Shown here: piece by piece, positions 37,241-48,209 of the stretch
Layout: each line of letters opens with the position of its first letter
Position numbering within the stretch: position 1 is the stretch's first letter
NCBI GenBank assembly: GCA_949130495.1
Contig: OX422217.1
Span: forward strand, 575,084,606 to 575,148,605
Source of the DNA: Sambucus nigra
Lineage: Eukaryota > Streptophyta > Magnoliopsida > Dipsacales > Adoxaceae
Direction of reading: 5' to 3'
DNA length: 64,000 nucleotides
Notes under the pieces: generated by a model
Databases searched by the model: none
What the model was told of the DNA's origin: nothing
The model's input: only the letters and a program-made list of their open reading frames with translations
Translations under genes and position numbers: made by a program

Positions 37241-37690
37241 CTAAAAGAAACTGCTGAAAATTTTATGAATTCTCTTAATGACAGTTTTAGGAGGATTCAA
37301 TGCAACCAAGGTGTAAATAGGAATGGAAGATAAAGCATGCTTTATTAACACCAGTCTGCCTGCTGAAGATATATACTTAGTTTTGCAACCCATAAATTTA
37401 CTCCTTATCTTTTCAATCAAATCAATGTAATAACAAGCCTTATTTCTGCTATTGAAAAGAGAACTTCCTATATAAACAATAGGAAGCTTCTTAAACTTCA
37501 ATCCCAATTGAGATACTATATCTTTCTTTTTAGCCAAAGAGATGCCATCTGCCACTGTGAAACTACTCTTTTCTCTATAAATGTATTGACCTGAAGACTT
37601 TTCATATTTATCAAGAAACAACATGAGGTTTTGAATACTCCTTTTCTTGCCATTGATAACAATTACACGTCATCGGCAAAACTTAAATAT
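37241..37690 (-). pseudogene. LINE reverse transcriptase C-terminal fragment
   Basis: FADDV, the LINE RT catalytic motif, lies near 37675 in a shifted frame. The 37241-37624 frame continues with FLDKYEKSSGQYI, LGLKFKKLPIVYIGSSLF, KIRSKFMGCKTKYISSAGR and LVLIKHALSSIPIYTLVAL. This is a second LINE copy, in the opposite orientation to 35540-36930. Confidence 0.8.
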
Positions 37691-38014
37691 ATTCAATCTT
37701 CTGTAGATTCCCTTAGAATATCATCTTCATCTCTATTTTTAAATATATCCAATCAACCTTTTCTAGATTTAACATAAGTATGAAAAAAATTGGTGTTATT
37801 ATCTCCTTCATTAAGCCATTTGAACTTTGATTTCTGTCTCTAATATATATCTTACAGATTCAAGGCTGCATTAAGATCATTTCTTGATTCTTGCATGTCC
37901 AATCTGTTTTCTTGGGATGGAATAGCTACACTCATCAGCTCCTACTCTAAAATTCTGCCTATTTTGCGAGTTATTTGCTGATTTAGGAGGAACTGCAAAC
38001 AATATGAGTAGGTA

Positions 38015-38250
38015 AAGGAAGAATACCCTTTTCAGGAAGAGCTTTAAGATGCACTTCTTCGGCCAAAAGTTCATTAACCACTTAATCTATAGAAGGAAGT
38101 GGGATGCAATGCAAAATAGAACCTCTAAGTCTCTCAAAATTATCTCGAAGAGCCATAAAAAATAGAACCAATTGTTTCTCCTCTCGATAAGGATGATACA
38201 ACTCAATAACACCAAATCCAGTAGGCTCAATGAGAGCTAGGTGGTCCCCA
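38015..38250 (-). pseudogene. Ty1/copia gag fragment
   Basis: The minus strand reads LVLFFMALRDNFERLRGSIL and HRIPLPSID, a stop, then VVNELLAEEVHLKA, matching the gag polypeptide of plant copia elements. Only this piece is present. Confidence 0.65.
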
Positions 38251-38442
38251 AACCCAGTCATAATATCTTTCTAACTTTGATGAATTTATAACGCCTAAAC
38301 AGTAAAGGTGGGGCTTCAATAAAACAAAATCGAGCCTTGCCTATTCGAGATCGATCTTTAAATGAACACTTGCGAACGAGTCAATCTCGAGTCAATCCCA
38401 AATCATGAAGAAGCCCTGAGTTTAACCAGTTATTCCAATAAC

Positions 38443-38457
38443 AAGCCAAAATAGATT
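38443..38457. repeat. Target site duplication of the IFRD retrocopy, 3' side
   Basis: AAGCCAAAATAGATT, identical to 40209-40223. It is followed directly by a T run (a short poly(A) tail on the minus strand). Confidence 0.85.
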
Positions 38458-40208
38458 TTTTTTAGTTAATACAAAATTATCTGATTGAGTATTGTATTGT
38501 GATCATCACTAATCCATCTGTCATTAACTAAATCAATACAGTTTTGAATGATTTCATCAAAATAATATTAAAGTTGGAGGAATGGGGGTCATTTTGACAC
38601 CTGCAAATAAATCACTAGCAACTCTAACCCTCGTTGAAATCAGCTGCATAATGACCATCATTCTGATCCCGGGATAACATGCGTTGCTTATTCAGCAGCC
38701 GAGTCCTCGCCTTATTATGCACTGAGTTTGGTGACTTGTACAACCTCTTTTCAGCTGCAGATATACGTTCTATTCCTGAAAGCAGTTTCTTCTTTGGAAT
38801 GAAGCCAAAGACATCGTGAAGCAATTCATTTTCCTGCATGTGCTTAACGAAACCTCCACCAAGAAAACGTTTTAAAAAGTTCAACTGTATTAGTTGAGAC
38901 CACATAGTAGTGCTTAGTGATTCTCCACCTATCTTTATTGAGGTCTCCGCACTGTAACCATCCTCAAGAAATTCCAAAATATCCTGAAATATATTCCGCT
39001 GACTATTAAGATCTTTCTGATTAGCTAATCCCTTACCACCTGCCTCCACAGAGAGGCTTCTCACTTGACCTAGAATTTTAGCCCTCAATCCCTATATATG
39101 TGTAACATCACGAGATTTGTTTGCTTCATCAGTAGAGCTGTCATTTGAGCTTTTAGATACACTAGATAAGTTCTCCAAATTTCCCATCTCAAAAATTAAC
39201 GCAAGTGCTTCCCTAGTTGCAATGCATACAGATCTGTCATCTTTGTCTAGTAGAGTAGAAAAATAGAAAATCCACTCTTGACAACTTTTATAATTAAGTG
39301 TCCATGAATCCACAGTTGTAAGAAGAAATGACCAAGCAGACACTACTGCTGTTATTAATGCAGGTGAAGGTTTAATGGCAACTACACTAGAACCCAATTT
39401 TGGATGAACCACTTGCCACATTATTTGCATTGATTTATCCGTTTCCTCTGGTCCTTCTCCACCAACAAAAGTGACAATAGCCAAACACTCCAATAGCGCT
39501 GATATCTTGGATGTTTTGGATCGAGATTTGAGACCCTCTGAAATAGGAGAGACTGATTCTTCCAATATTTCCTGTGCTCTCTCCCCAGGACCAGTATTAA
39601 GGGTCAATAACCCAATCGCATGGGATGCTAAAGCTATCTCTTTGGCAGAACCTCGCTTGATGGAACTCAAACATTGATGTAATAATGTTGCAAACTTTTT
39701 TTGCACAAACTCGTGTTGTAAACTGCTATTAAAAGTGTCAATAATTGACCCCAAATCCTTCTCTCTTATGGACCCCCTTTTCTCATATAAAGCATCTAAA
39801 CATTGATCAAGTACACTCTCCCTATCAAGATGTACATCCTCAACACCCGACATAAACATATGCTCGGACGGAACATTTGACGACGAGCTCACACTATCCA
39901 TGTCGTCGCTATCCAATATTGCAACACTCTTACGCTGGGAATTACGTTTTCCCATTGGTGAGAAGTGGAGGGTAGAATCGTCAAAAGGAGGTACAAATTT
40001 GAGTACAAGGCTGAAAAGATTTGGAGGGGTAAGATTGAGATTGAGATTGAAATTGAAACTGAATAGAAGAAATATATGAGCAAAGGGGAGTTGAAATTGA
40101 AAGGATATAATATAAATCCATTAATGATTTATGAGAGATGGATAGATAGGTGTTTTAGATTTGAGGGTGAATAAATATAGGGAGAAAAATGAAGGGTTGT
40201 TCAGCCTT
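38458..40208 (-). pseudogene. Processed pseudogene of an IFRD (interferon-related developmental regulator) family gene
   Basis: A single uninterrupted reading frame covers the whole protein except for one TAG. 39955-39095 is the N-terminal IFRD armadillo-like domain (MGKRNSQRKS, KEIALASHAIGLLTLNTGPG). After TAG at 39092-39094 (expected glutamine, in ...VTHI*GLRAKILGQVRSLSV) the same frame continues to 38624 with the IFRD C-terminal domain (FLKRFLGGGFVKHMQENELL, HDVFGFIPKKKLLSG). No introns, a short poly(A)-like T run at 38456-38463, and identical 15-bp flanking repeats show LINE-mediated retroposition. It includes about 250 bases of 5' and 160 of 3' untranslated sequence. The plant family includes Arabidopsis SAT32. 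The only clear lesion is the nonsense codon. Confidence 0.88.
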
Positions 40209-41000
40209 AAGCCAAAATAGATTATTCTCAACATATGACCTACTTCTAATCATCCTTCTCCAAGTGTTTGAATCTTCAGAAAACGAGTAGACATTAAATG
40301 ATGTTTCAAACAGTATTTTTTGAACATGAAAGTACTCCATAATGAGTTTTTTGTTCTAAATTTCTACCAAAGTTTCATGCCAAAACATATGTTAAAATCC
40401 CAAATAAATCTAATACCGAAACCATCTTAACTTTTTTGTAAGCAGATGTCAGACCAATTTTTCCAGTGAAATTTATTTTTGCATTCATTGTAACCATAGA
40501 AGAAATTTGAGAGAAGAGAGACAATACAACTCATTAGTGACGAAAACTGCAGCCTTAACTTCTTCTAATTTGGGAACAGAGGAAAGAGCATAGTTATGCT
40601 TATTAGTGATGAGATAAGGGATATTATTTAGCATGCTATGATGCATATCACTAGTAGACTGATCAAGAAATATATTAGTGAAATACTGAATGCTTTATCT
40701 TTTAATATCCTCCATAGAATCTAACCAAGATCCATAGTCATCTTTAATTCTCATAATCTCATTTTTTTTCTTCTCAATTTAACACAGTTTTTTTTATGAA
40801 AGCTCTCCACTGTGTCTAAATCAAGCAACAATGAGTCATTGTCATTCATTCTCATGATTAAGTTTATTTTCTAGAGATGGTGGCAATGAAAATCATATTC
40901 ATTTGTGAGAATCCTATCTTCAGCGTCTTGAACCTTCTTTAAGATATTTCCAAATGAATCATAACTCCATTTTTTCATAACACTTCTTAAATTTTTAGAT
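40155..41000 (-). pseudogene. LINE fragment that hosts the IFRD retrocopy
   Basis: The minus strand near 40970-40870 reads YDSFGNILKKVQDAEDRIL; 40690-40520 reads FTNIFLDQSTSDMHHSMLNN and KLEEVKAAVF, the start of LINE RT; 40340-40155 reads NTWRRMIRSRSYVENNLFWL, the zinc-knuckle/RNase H-side region. Most of RT is deleted. The frame resumes beyond the retrocopy below 38443 with a NNWLNSGLLHDLG-like piece. Confidence 0.72.
40209..40223. repeat. Target site duplication of the IFRD retrocopy, 5' side
   Basis: AAGCCAAAATAGATT, identical to 38443-38457, lying inside a LINE sequence that is continuous if the retrocopy is removed. Confidence 0.85.
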
Positions 41001-41560
41001 TATTCATAAAAGAGATCATAGGATTACTTTCGGAGAAATGCACCTAATGAGAAGAGATGAGAGGAAGTAAATGAGAGTGAGGTGACGAAAAGTTTTGAAA
41101 AATAAATCTACTAGAATGAGAACTAAAGAACCAAAAGCCAAAAAGCTTTTATTAATAATATTTTATTTTTTCTTGGAAATTGTATTACGTTATTATTACA
41201 TTTCCCAAATTGAGAAGCGCCAAATTGGAGTCGAAGTGACTAAGAAATGATGGTGTAAGCTCTAGCTACTGCTGTGATCTAGCTGCTACTGTATTTCATC
41301 AATTTTGTGCCCATTTTTTGGTTTTAGTTATTGGGCATCTTTGAAGTTCAATTCTGATTCATTAATGTTTGAAGTTCAATTCTTTGAAGTTCAATTCTGA
41401 TTCATCTTTGAAGTTCAGTTCATGTGAAAATATCTGCAAACAAATGATGGGTGGACAGAGCTTTACGAGTGTTAAACGAAACTCAGTTGGGTGGACAGAG
41501 CATTCAACTTTCTTAGGGGCTTAGTCCTGCAAACAAAAGCAATCCTCAAGGAGATCCAAA
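41001..41560. other. CACTA element 2, unassigned stretch
   Basis: Contains TTTGAAGTTCAATTCTGATT repeated two to three times (41340-41415) and GGTGGACAGAGC twice. No gene seen. Confidence 0.4.
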
Positions 41561-41563
41561 CCA

Positions 41564-41960
41564 GTGGAAGGACGGCGGTGGTGGTTCTGTGTTAGTTTTG
41601 AGCTTATGGGTAATTTTCATTTTGCTATAGGCGCCGACTCTAGCGATGTCATATTTGGAACTACAAGAACGAAAGGTATCCCTCTATCTCTGTGTCGTGC
41701 ATGCACACACGCGCGCACACACGTAAAATCACCCACTATACTAGTTTGTGTTTTTAAAATTTTTCAACAGGGAATTTTTCATTATATTCTTTTCATTTTT
41801 CATATTAACATCCTATTATTTTCTAATTCATTGTTCAACATAGGTGATGTGATCATTTGTGTTGCAGGTTACAACAACACAAGCAGGTCTTGGCTATACA
41901 AAAGAGGGGAGGATCAGGTCTTGGCTTGCAAAAACAAGCAGGTATGCCCTATTTTCTCTA
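41564..41960 (+). pseudogene. Exon-like pieces of an unidentified gene in CACTA element 2
   Basis: A possible exon 41564-41675 (MEGRRWWFCV..., ending DVIFGTTRTK) has a GT donor at 41676. A pyrimidine-rich stretch ends GTGTTGCAG at 41867, and a second possible exon 41868-41940 follows, again ended by GTATGC. The splice sites look real, but I do not recognise the product. It may be a captured host gene or the 3' gene of the CACTA element. Confidence 0.35.
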
Positions 41961-43384
41961 CTTGATTCTCTGCCTCTCTTTATCTATTTCAGTTTTGTTT
42001 TTGTTTTCTTAATTTTTTGTTTTATTTCACTATATATATTTATATCTAATGTCTTTATATAATAACATTTATTTTGTAAAGAAAAGTTAACATTTGAGAT
42101 GCCTTTGTATGCTATATGTGATTTTAGGCGTACATGAATGGGAAACGTTTGTGTGCTGCAATCTTTGTTATTGTAATTTTATTATTATCCGAAAATATTA
42201 TAACTGATGAATATTTTTTTTAAATTACGAGTTGTAGCTAGTTCATGAATACATTTTTCTCTTTCGTGCATGGGATGATGTGGCAAAAACCAATTTCATG
42301 GCTAGATAGCATTAAGCACCATCTCAAACCTATTGTGTCAACCACCAATTTTAAAAATGTGAGTACCAAAACAAACCTACCTATCTTATATATGACTTCA
42401 CTTATGTATGCCAATATAATGTATGCATAAATATCTTTGGAAAATTGCAGATAATCGATTGTTACACACTAACCTATCTCATATATGACAAGAATGGTGT
42501 GGATATAGAAAGACAAAGAAGATCGAGAGGCTCAACATCGATAAGACGCTGAAGATTGAGACACTTAATATCGACATGAGCTCTAAGAATTATAGATTCG
42601 TCACCAAGAAGCACTACTACAGATAAAAACTGAAATGCGAAGTGAAATGCAGAGTTAGTTTCAGAGTATTATCCCTCATCATACTTCCATTGCTTCAATG
42701 GCCCATAACGACTAGGTAATAACGCATATTTATTTTATTTTTATATATGTATGTGGAGTGTTAGGTAGGATATATGTTGTGGCTATTCTGCTCGTAGTTG
42801 TGGATATTTCTGTAGTTGTTTTTGAGTTGATTTTTATGTTTAAACATATTGGTTTTCATGAATAAACAAAGAAGACTCTGCCGAATTTTTAAAAAAATAT
42901 GAAGTATTTAAAATTAAATAAAACGAAGGTATACAAATTTGATAAGGTTTTTAAAGATTGTCATTAATATGAATTATTAAAAAAGATTACTTCTTTGTTT
43001 AAGGTAACTAACACTGAATAAATTTTATTGCAGATCGAAATCTTTTGTGGACAAGGCAAGACACGTTTTGATGGAGATCGTTTGCTTCAAGATTGCAAGT
43101 TTACTTGCATTAGTTTATGTTAGGAATACATTGGTTTTTATGTTCTAATGAGACAAGGGAAATTTTGTATAGATATTTAGTGTGATGGTCACAATGTTGA
43201 AATTGTCTATTTTATCTTTGTATGGACTATAATTTAAGTTGAATGGAAGATTGTGTTATATTTGTTGAAATAGGATGTCAAATATGTTATGTATTATTTT
43301 TAAGAGTTTTTGCTTAAAAGTATATTGAGCATATTTTGGAATGGATGAAATTTTAATTTTGGCACAAAATTATTAAAGACGGCT
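41961..43384. other. CACTA element 2 right arm
   Basis: AT-rich. AG-ended pyrimidine tracts at about 42451 and 43033 may be splice acceptors of the same unknown gene. No domain recognised. Confidence 0.35.
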
Positions 43385-43734
43385 TCTTTGCCGTCTCAAA
43401 AGGATTCCATAAATGAGGACTTTTTGAGACGGCTAAGATATCGTCTCAAAAACTCTTTTGGGACATTTATTGGCGCCTCTAAAAATAACTTTAAAATATG
43501 GTTTTTTTTCCGTCTCAAAAGGGTTCTATAAGCAGTGACCTTTTGAGACGGCATATTTCTTGTCTCCAAAAACTTTTTGAGACGGCTTCTGCCGTCTTAA
43601 AAAGCTTTTAAAACGGGGGTCTAATACTACGCCCATTTGCCGTCTCAAAAGGCGTCACAAAAGGCTTTTGAGACGGCCACAGGAATTTTTGAGACGGTTG
43701 GAGCACCGTAGTAAAAAGCAGTTTTTTTGTAGTG
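43385..43734 (-). repeat. CACTA element 2 right terminal and subterminal repeats
   Basis: About ten TTTTGAGACGG/CCGTCTCAAAA motifs in alternating orientation, then the terminus ending TTTTTTTGTAGTG. Confidence 0.85.
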
Positions 43735-43951
43735 TTTTGAAGAATGTTTAAGATACGAGTCTTAAAGTATAGCCGATAAAATCTTGATGTGGTGGATTTT
43801 TAGTGCTTATTTTGACACTACCATATGATATCATACAGTGTTTCAGAATAATTTATTTATGTCATTATTGTACACATCCATGTGAATGAAAGTATGTGAT
43901 AGAAATAGTCCTTTACAAAGAAATTATCGGACCATTATGGAATAACCCTAT
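43735..43951 (+). other. Element C internal piece between the two nested insertions
   Basis: 217 bases of AT-rich sequence. It ends in CCTAT, the target site duplicated on both sides of the Ogre-type element. Confidence 0.5.
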
Positions 43952-45150
43952 TGTGTCCATCCCCGATCCTTACCATGCGGGCGGGCGCGTGGAGGAAGGA
44001 TCCTTCAGGTCCCGCGCGTCCCTCTCGGTAGCGCTTCGGCCGGCGTCGTTTGAGATGTGGTGTAAAAATGTAGAGAGATTCAGAGTCGCCAATATATTTT
44101 ACTCAAAAAAGAAAAAAGAAAAAAAGGGGAAGCCACCCCGAAGGATGGCATCCAAAGACATACTAAACCAAATGATTAGAGAAGGGTTCAGAGGGTTAGT
44201 TACTAAATGGGAAGGTGTTAGGAACCCATTCTGCCCTTTCGGTCTCTCATGGATATTTGCTATTTTCCTTTATATTTGCCCCCGTGATATGTGTGCTTGT
44301 GTATATATAGAATGGAGGTAGGAATCCTCGACTTATATCATGGAAAAGATAAAGCGAGTCATCCGTAGGAAGATATAAGAATAATATTAGAAAGATAAGA
44401 TTTACGCGATTACCCCTACATTGACCGTTATAATGGAACGATAACGCATATGGAGTAATACGTCACTAAGGGCAAGTATATAGAATATAAGAAGATGAGA
44501 TTTAGAGAAAATAGGAAGTAAAAGAAAAGGTGATATAGAGGACTCAAGTCTCGGGTTTTACCCCGAGACGCCTACCTAGCCTATAAAGGCATCAAAGTCC
44601 ATGTAGTTCGCATAAAAAATGAGGGGTGGGGTTTATACCATAAATCCAAATGGGGGATCTCTTATTTGTGAGTGTGTGTGTGTGTAGAAAAAGTGTTTTA
44701 GTTGTGAGAAAAGTGTGGAAAAAGTGTGAGAATCCCTACTTGGAATTTATGACCAAACCCTATTTTTCTTATTTTTTGGGTTTTATAAAAATAAGAGATG
44801 TGCAATAATACTAAATAAAAATTATATTAGGATGTGTGAGATGAGAAAATAAAAGTGCTAAGTAAGAAAACAAGTTATTGGGAATTTAAGAGAATTTAAG
44901 AGAGAGTTTGAGAAAGTTGAACCATCTTGAAGATCTTGAGTTTGATCGTGAATGTTGGAGAGCAGTCCTTGCGCTTGGATGATGATGGAGAGTGGATAAT
45001 TCCCCAAGTTTGATGAAAAGGATGATGAAAAGTGTAAGTAAAAAAGGGATTTGGAAATTGAAATCACGCTGCTTTCGAGAGAGGTTTCTGGGACTCGTTG
45101 AGAGAGATTTTTATCAGATCTGGGCTCCCTTGCAAATGAGGTGAAGGCCT

Positions 45151-45159
45151 CCTTTTATA
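45151..45159 (-). promoter_or_regulatory. TATA box of element D 3' LTR
   Basis: TATAAAAGG on the minus strand. The same box is at 62090-62098 in the other LTR. It separates U3 (46028 down to here) from R/U5. Confidence 0.65.
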
Positions 45160-45279
45160 GGCTCAGGTCAATACCGATCGGCATAGACCCGTTCCTGCCT
45201 ATCGGCACCTGCCGATAGGCACCGTCTGGAACCTGTCATTTGGCAGTGCGTTTCAAGATTTTTTGGAAAATTGGTTGCC

Positions 45280-45930
45280 GAGGGAAAATCGTTGGTCAGA
45301 ATAGTGCACGGGGCATACCGTTGGAAAGGTAATCCAGAGACCTTTGAAAGTCCTTTGGACCGCTCCCAGGTTCGGGAGTTGACTTTGGGTCAAATATGGC
45401 TCGGAAGTGTTTGTCAGTCCATCGGACGGGGAATGGTTCGAACGCAAACGGATCGTTCGTTCGCATGGTAAGTCTGAATCATGAACGAGGTGAACCGTTG
45501 GAAAGGTTAGGAGATGTACTTCGACATTCCAAAGAGTTTGACCCGGTTTGGAGAGTTGACTTTGGTCAACTGGGCCCAGGAAGCATTCGGTGACCTCTCG
45601 GAGTCAAACGGATCGTTCGTTCGCATGGAAAGTTAGAATCGCTCACGGGATGGACCTTTGGAAAGGGGATTCAGTGCCCTTAAAAGATTCATTTAGCCTC
45701 GGTCGAGATGAAGAGTTGACTTAGGTCAAACAGAGCCTGGGAGCGCTCGGTGGCCTCTAGGTCAAGTTTCAGACGCAAATGGATCGTTCGTCCGCATGGT
45801 AAGTCAGAATCGTGCACGGGACAGACCACGAGAAAGGGTATTCAATGACCTTCGAAGATTCATTGAGTCTCGATCGAGACATAGAGTTTGACTTTTGGGT
45901 CAAACTGAGTCGGGGAGTGCCCGATGGCTT
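45280..45930 (-). repeat. U3 subrepeats (about 165 bp, four copies) with TTGAC/GTCAA dyads
   Basis: GATCGTTCGT-CGCATGG recurs at 45451, 45611 and 45782, with a diverged copy near 45286. Each unit has one dyad: TTGAC-N5-GTCAA at 45379, GTTGAC-TTTG-GTCAAC at 45555, TTGAC-TTAG-GTCAA at 45716 and GTTTGAC-N6-GTCAAAC at 45886. They lie 200-750 bases upstream of the LTR TATA box on the minus strand. The half-sites fit the W-box core bound by WRKY factors. Confidence 0.75.
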
Positions 45931-46195
45931 CTAGGTCAGTACTCAAAACATGACCTGGGTTTGTAGTGATGAAGGGAGGTACTAGGGACCTAAGGAGAGT
46001 TAGGGGGTAATAGAATGGGGTGTCTAAAGATCCCCTCGATGAGTGAATTTGGAACAAATGAGAACCGTTAAATAGACACCAAATGATGCTTTGATTCATA
46101 GGGTTGAGGCCGATTCTGAGGACCTAAGGAGTGTGCTGGGGATGATCAATTCTACGGATCAAAGCTGAATCTGTGGGTTTAGGGTAAAGGTCTAA

Positions 46196-47722
46196 TAACC
46201 GAGGTCAATTTTGACCTAGAGAATGGTGACGATCGAAGACCGAGATTAATTCTGACCTAAATCTGGTGACGATCCAAGACCGAGGTCAATTCTAACCTAA
46301 AGAGTGGTGACGACCGAGGATCGTGATCAATTCTGACCTAACTCAGGTGACGATCCAAGACCGAGGTCAATTATGACTTAGGTGACGACTGATGACCGGG
46401 ATCAATTCTGTCCCAACTCAGGTGACGATCCAAGATCGAGGTCAATTCTGACCTAAGAGTGGTAACGACTGAGAACCGGGGTCAATTCTAACCCAACTCA
46501 GGTCACGATCAAAGATCGGGGTCATCTTTGACCTAAGAGTGGTGATTCTGACCCAACTCAGGTGACGATCCAAGATCGAGGTCAATTCTGACCTAAGAGT
46601 AGTGACGACCGAGGATCGGGGTTAATTTTGACCCAACTCAGGTGACGATCCAAGACCGAGGTCAATTCTGACCTAAGAGTGGTGATGACCGAGGGCTGGG
46701 GTCAATTCTGACCCAACTCAGGTGATGATTCAAGATCGAGGTCAATTCTGACCTAAGAGTGGTGACGACCGAGGACCGGGATCAAATCTGATCCAACTCA
46801 GGTGACGATCCAAGACCGAGGTCAATTCTGACCTAAGAGTGGTGACGACCGAGGACCGGGATCAATTCTGACCCAGCTCAGGTGATGATCCAAGATCGAG
46901 GTCAATTATAACCTAAGAGTGGTGACGATCGAGGATCGGGGTCAATTCTGACCCAACTCAGGTGGCGATCCAAGACCAAGGTCAATTCTGACCTAAGCGT
47001 GGTGACGGCCAAGGACGGGTGTCAATTCTAACCCAACTCAGGTGACAATCCAAGACCGAGGTCAATTCTGACCTAAGAGTGGTGACGACCAAGGATCGGG
47101 GTCAATTCTGACCCAAATCAGGTGACGATCTAAGACCGAGGTCAATTTTGACCTAAGAGTGGTGACGACCAAGGATTGGGGTCAATTCTGACCCAACTCA
47201 GGTGACGATCCAAGACTGAGGTCAAATCTGACCTAAGAGTGGTGACGACCAAGGATCGAGATCATTTCTGACCCAACTCAGGTGACGATCTAAGACCGAG
47301 GTCAATTTTGACCTAAGAGTGGTGACGACCGAGGATCGGGGTCAATTCTGACCCAACTCAGGTGACGATCCAAGACTGAGGTCAAATATGACCTAAGAGT
47401 GGTGACGACTAAGGATCGAGGTCAATTCTGACCCAACTCAGGTGACGATCCAAGACCGAGGTCAATTCTGACCTAAGAGTGGTGATGAGCGAGGACCGGG
47501 GTCAATTCTGACCCAACTCAGGTGATGATCCAAGACCGAGGTCAATTCTGACCTAAGAGTGGTGACGACCGAGGACCGGGATCAATTTTGACCCAACTCA
47601 GGTGACGATCCAAGGTCGAGGTCAATTATGACCTAAGAGTGGTGACGATCGAGGATCGGGGTCAATTCTGACCCAACTCAGGTGACGATCCAAGACCGAG
47701 GTCAATTCTGACCTAAAGAGTG
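46196..47722. repeat. 80-bp tandem array, about 19 units of two 40-bp halves
   Basis: Each half reads roughly GGTGACGATCCAAGACCGAG then GTCAATTCTGACCTAAGAGT; alternate halves have CGACCGAGGATCGGG and CCCAACTCA instead. Each half carries the dyad GGTCA-ATTC-TGACC, giving about 38 dyads, each with a W-box-like TTGACC on the minus strand. The units are well conserved in phase from about 46540 to 47720. Confidence 0.93.
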
Positions 47723-48209
47723 GATAAAGATTGGATTTCGATTCTGCTGGAGAGAAAGCTTTGTGATTTTGATCTGAGCTGAGGAGTTGATAGCTGGGGA
47801 AGCTTTTAGGAGACCTTGCAGGGGGAACAACCTATTTTGGTGCCGTAAGAGAATTCTGCTGGGGAAGTGATCGGGTGATCCTTAGGGATCCTCCGGAGCT
47901 TTGCGAGGAGGAGTTTTCACTTAGTTTTTGAGGATTCCGTTGGGGAAAGAGGGGTTTTGCTCGAGGGAATGCAAAATTTTCTTGGTGAAAATGTTCAAAA
48001 TCCATCTTGGGATTTTTAGGAATTTTTTGGGGCTTTCTGGTATTTTCTGGGAATTTCTGTACGAAATTTAAGGTGGGGTGAAGGGTGCCATTCGGAAGTG
48101 GCATGGACTTTTGGGCTATCTCAAATCCCCTCATTTTTTCACAGCTTTCTTGACTTCTCTCTTTTTGCGATTCTTCCGCAAATCGTTCTAGCATTCCGAT
48201 CTTCAAGAA
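47723..48209. promoter_or_regulatory. Region upstream of the antisense PMD gene
   Basis: About 490 bases between the array and the first ATG of the plus-strand gene. No clear TATA box. GGGGAAGCTTTTAGGAG and GGGGAAGTGATCGGGTG look like diverged repeats. It probably contains the promoter and leader of the gene, but this is inference. Confidence 0.35.

Larger units (their letters stand above)
32177..43734. mobile_element. CACTA element 2, non-autonomous, with captured genes
   Basis: Left terminus CACTACAAAAACATTGCTTT at 32177; right terminus, reverse-complemented, CACTACAAAAAAACTGCTTT at 43734. The match continues through TTTACTACGG on both sides. Subterminal TTTTGAGACGG motifs occur in both orientations (seven or so at 32209-32380 and about ten at 43385-43700). 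The flanking triplets are TCT and TTT, an imperfect 3-bp duplication. No transposase is present. Inside are a GTE bromodomain fragment, LINE and copia pieces, an IFRD retropseudogene and unidentified exon-like pieces. Confidence 0.85.
43952..46028 (-). repeat. Element D 3' LTR
   Basis: Matches 60879-62964 throughout, with scattered differences of the order of one in ten to fifteen where compared, so the insertion is not very recent. The outer base of the right edge is mutated (TGTCTAAA against TGTCTACA). Confidence 0.9.

Noticed and set aside
38624..39955. IFRD region as a functional host gene
   Set aside because: It is intronless, has flanking 15-bp duplications and an A tail, and is cut by an in-frame TAG: a retrocopy.
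43896..44321. 141-residue plus-strand open frame at the edge of the element D LTR
   Set aside because: It spans the insertion junction and LTR sequence; the matching stretch in the other LTR does not keep the frame.
46196..47722. Tandem repeats as a CRISPR array or centromeric satellite
   Set aside because: Repeats are contiguous and without unique spacers, and the setting is a plant retrotransposon. The array is short and confined to element D, so it is not a centromeric satellite as seen here.
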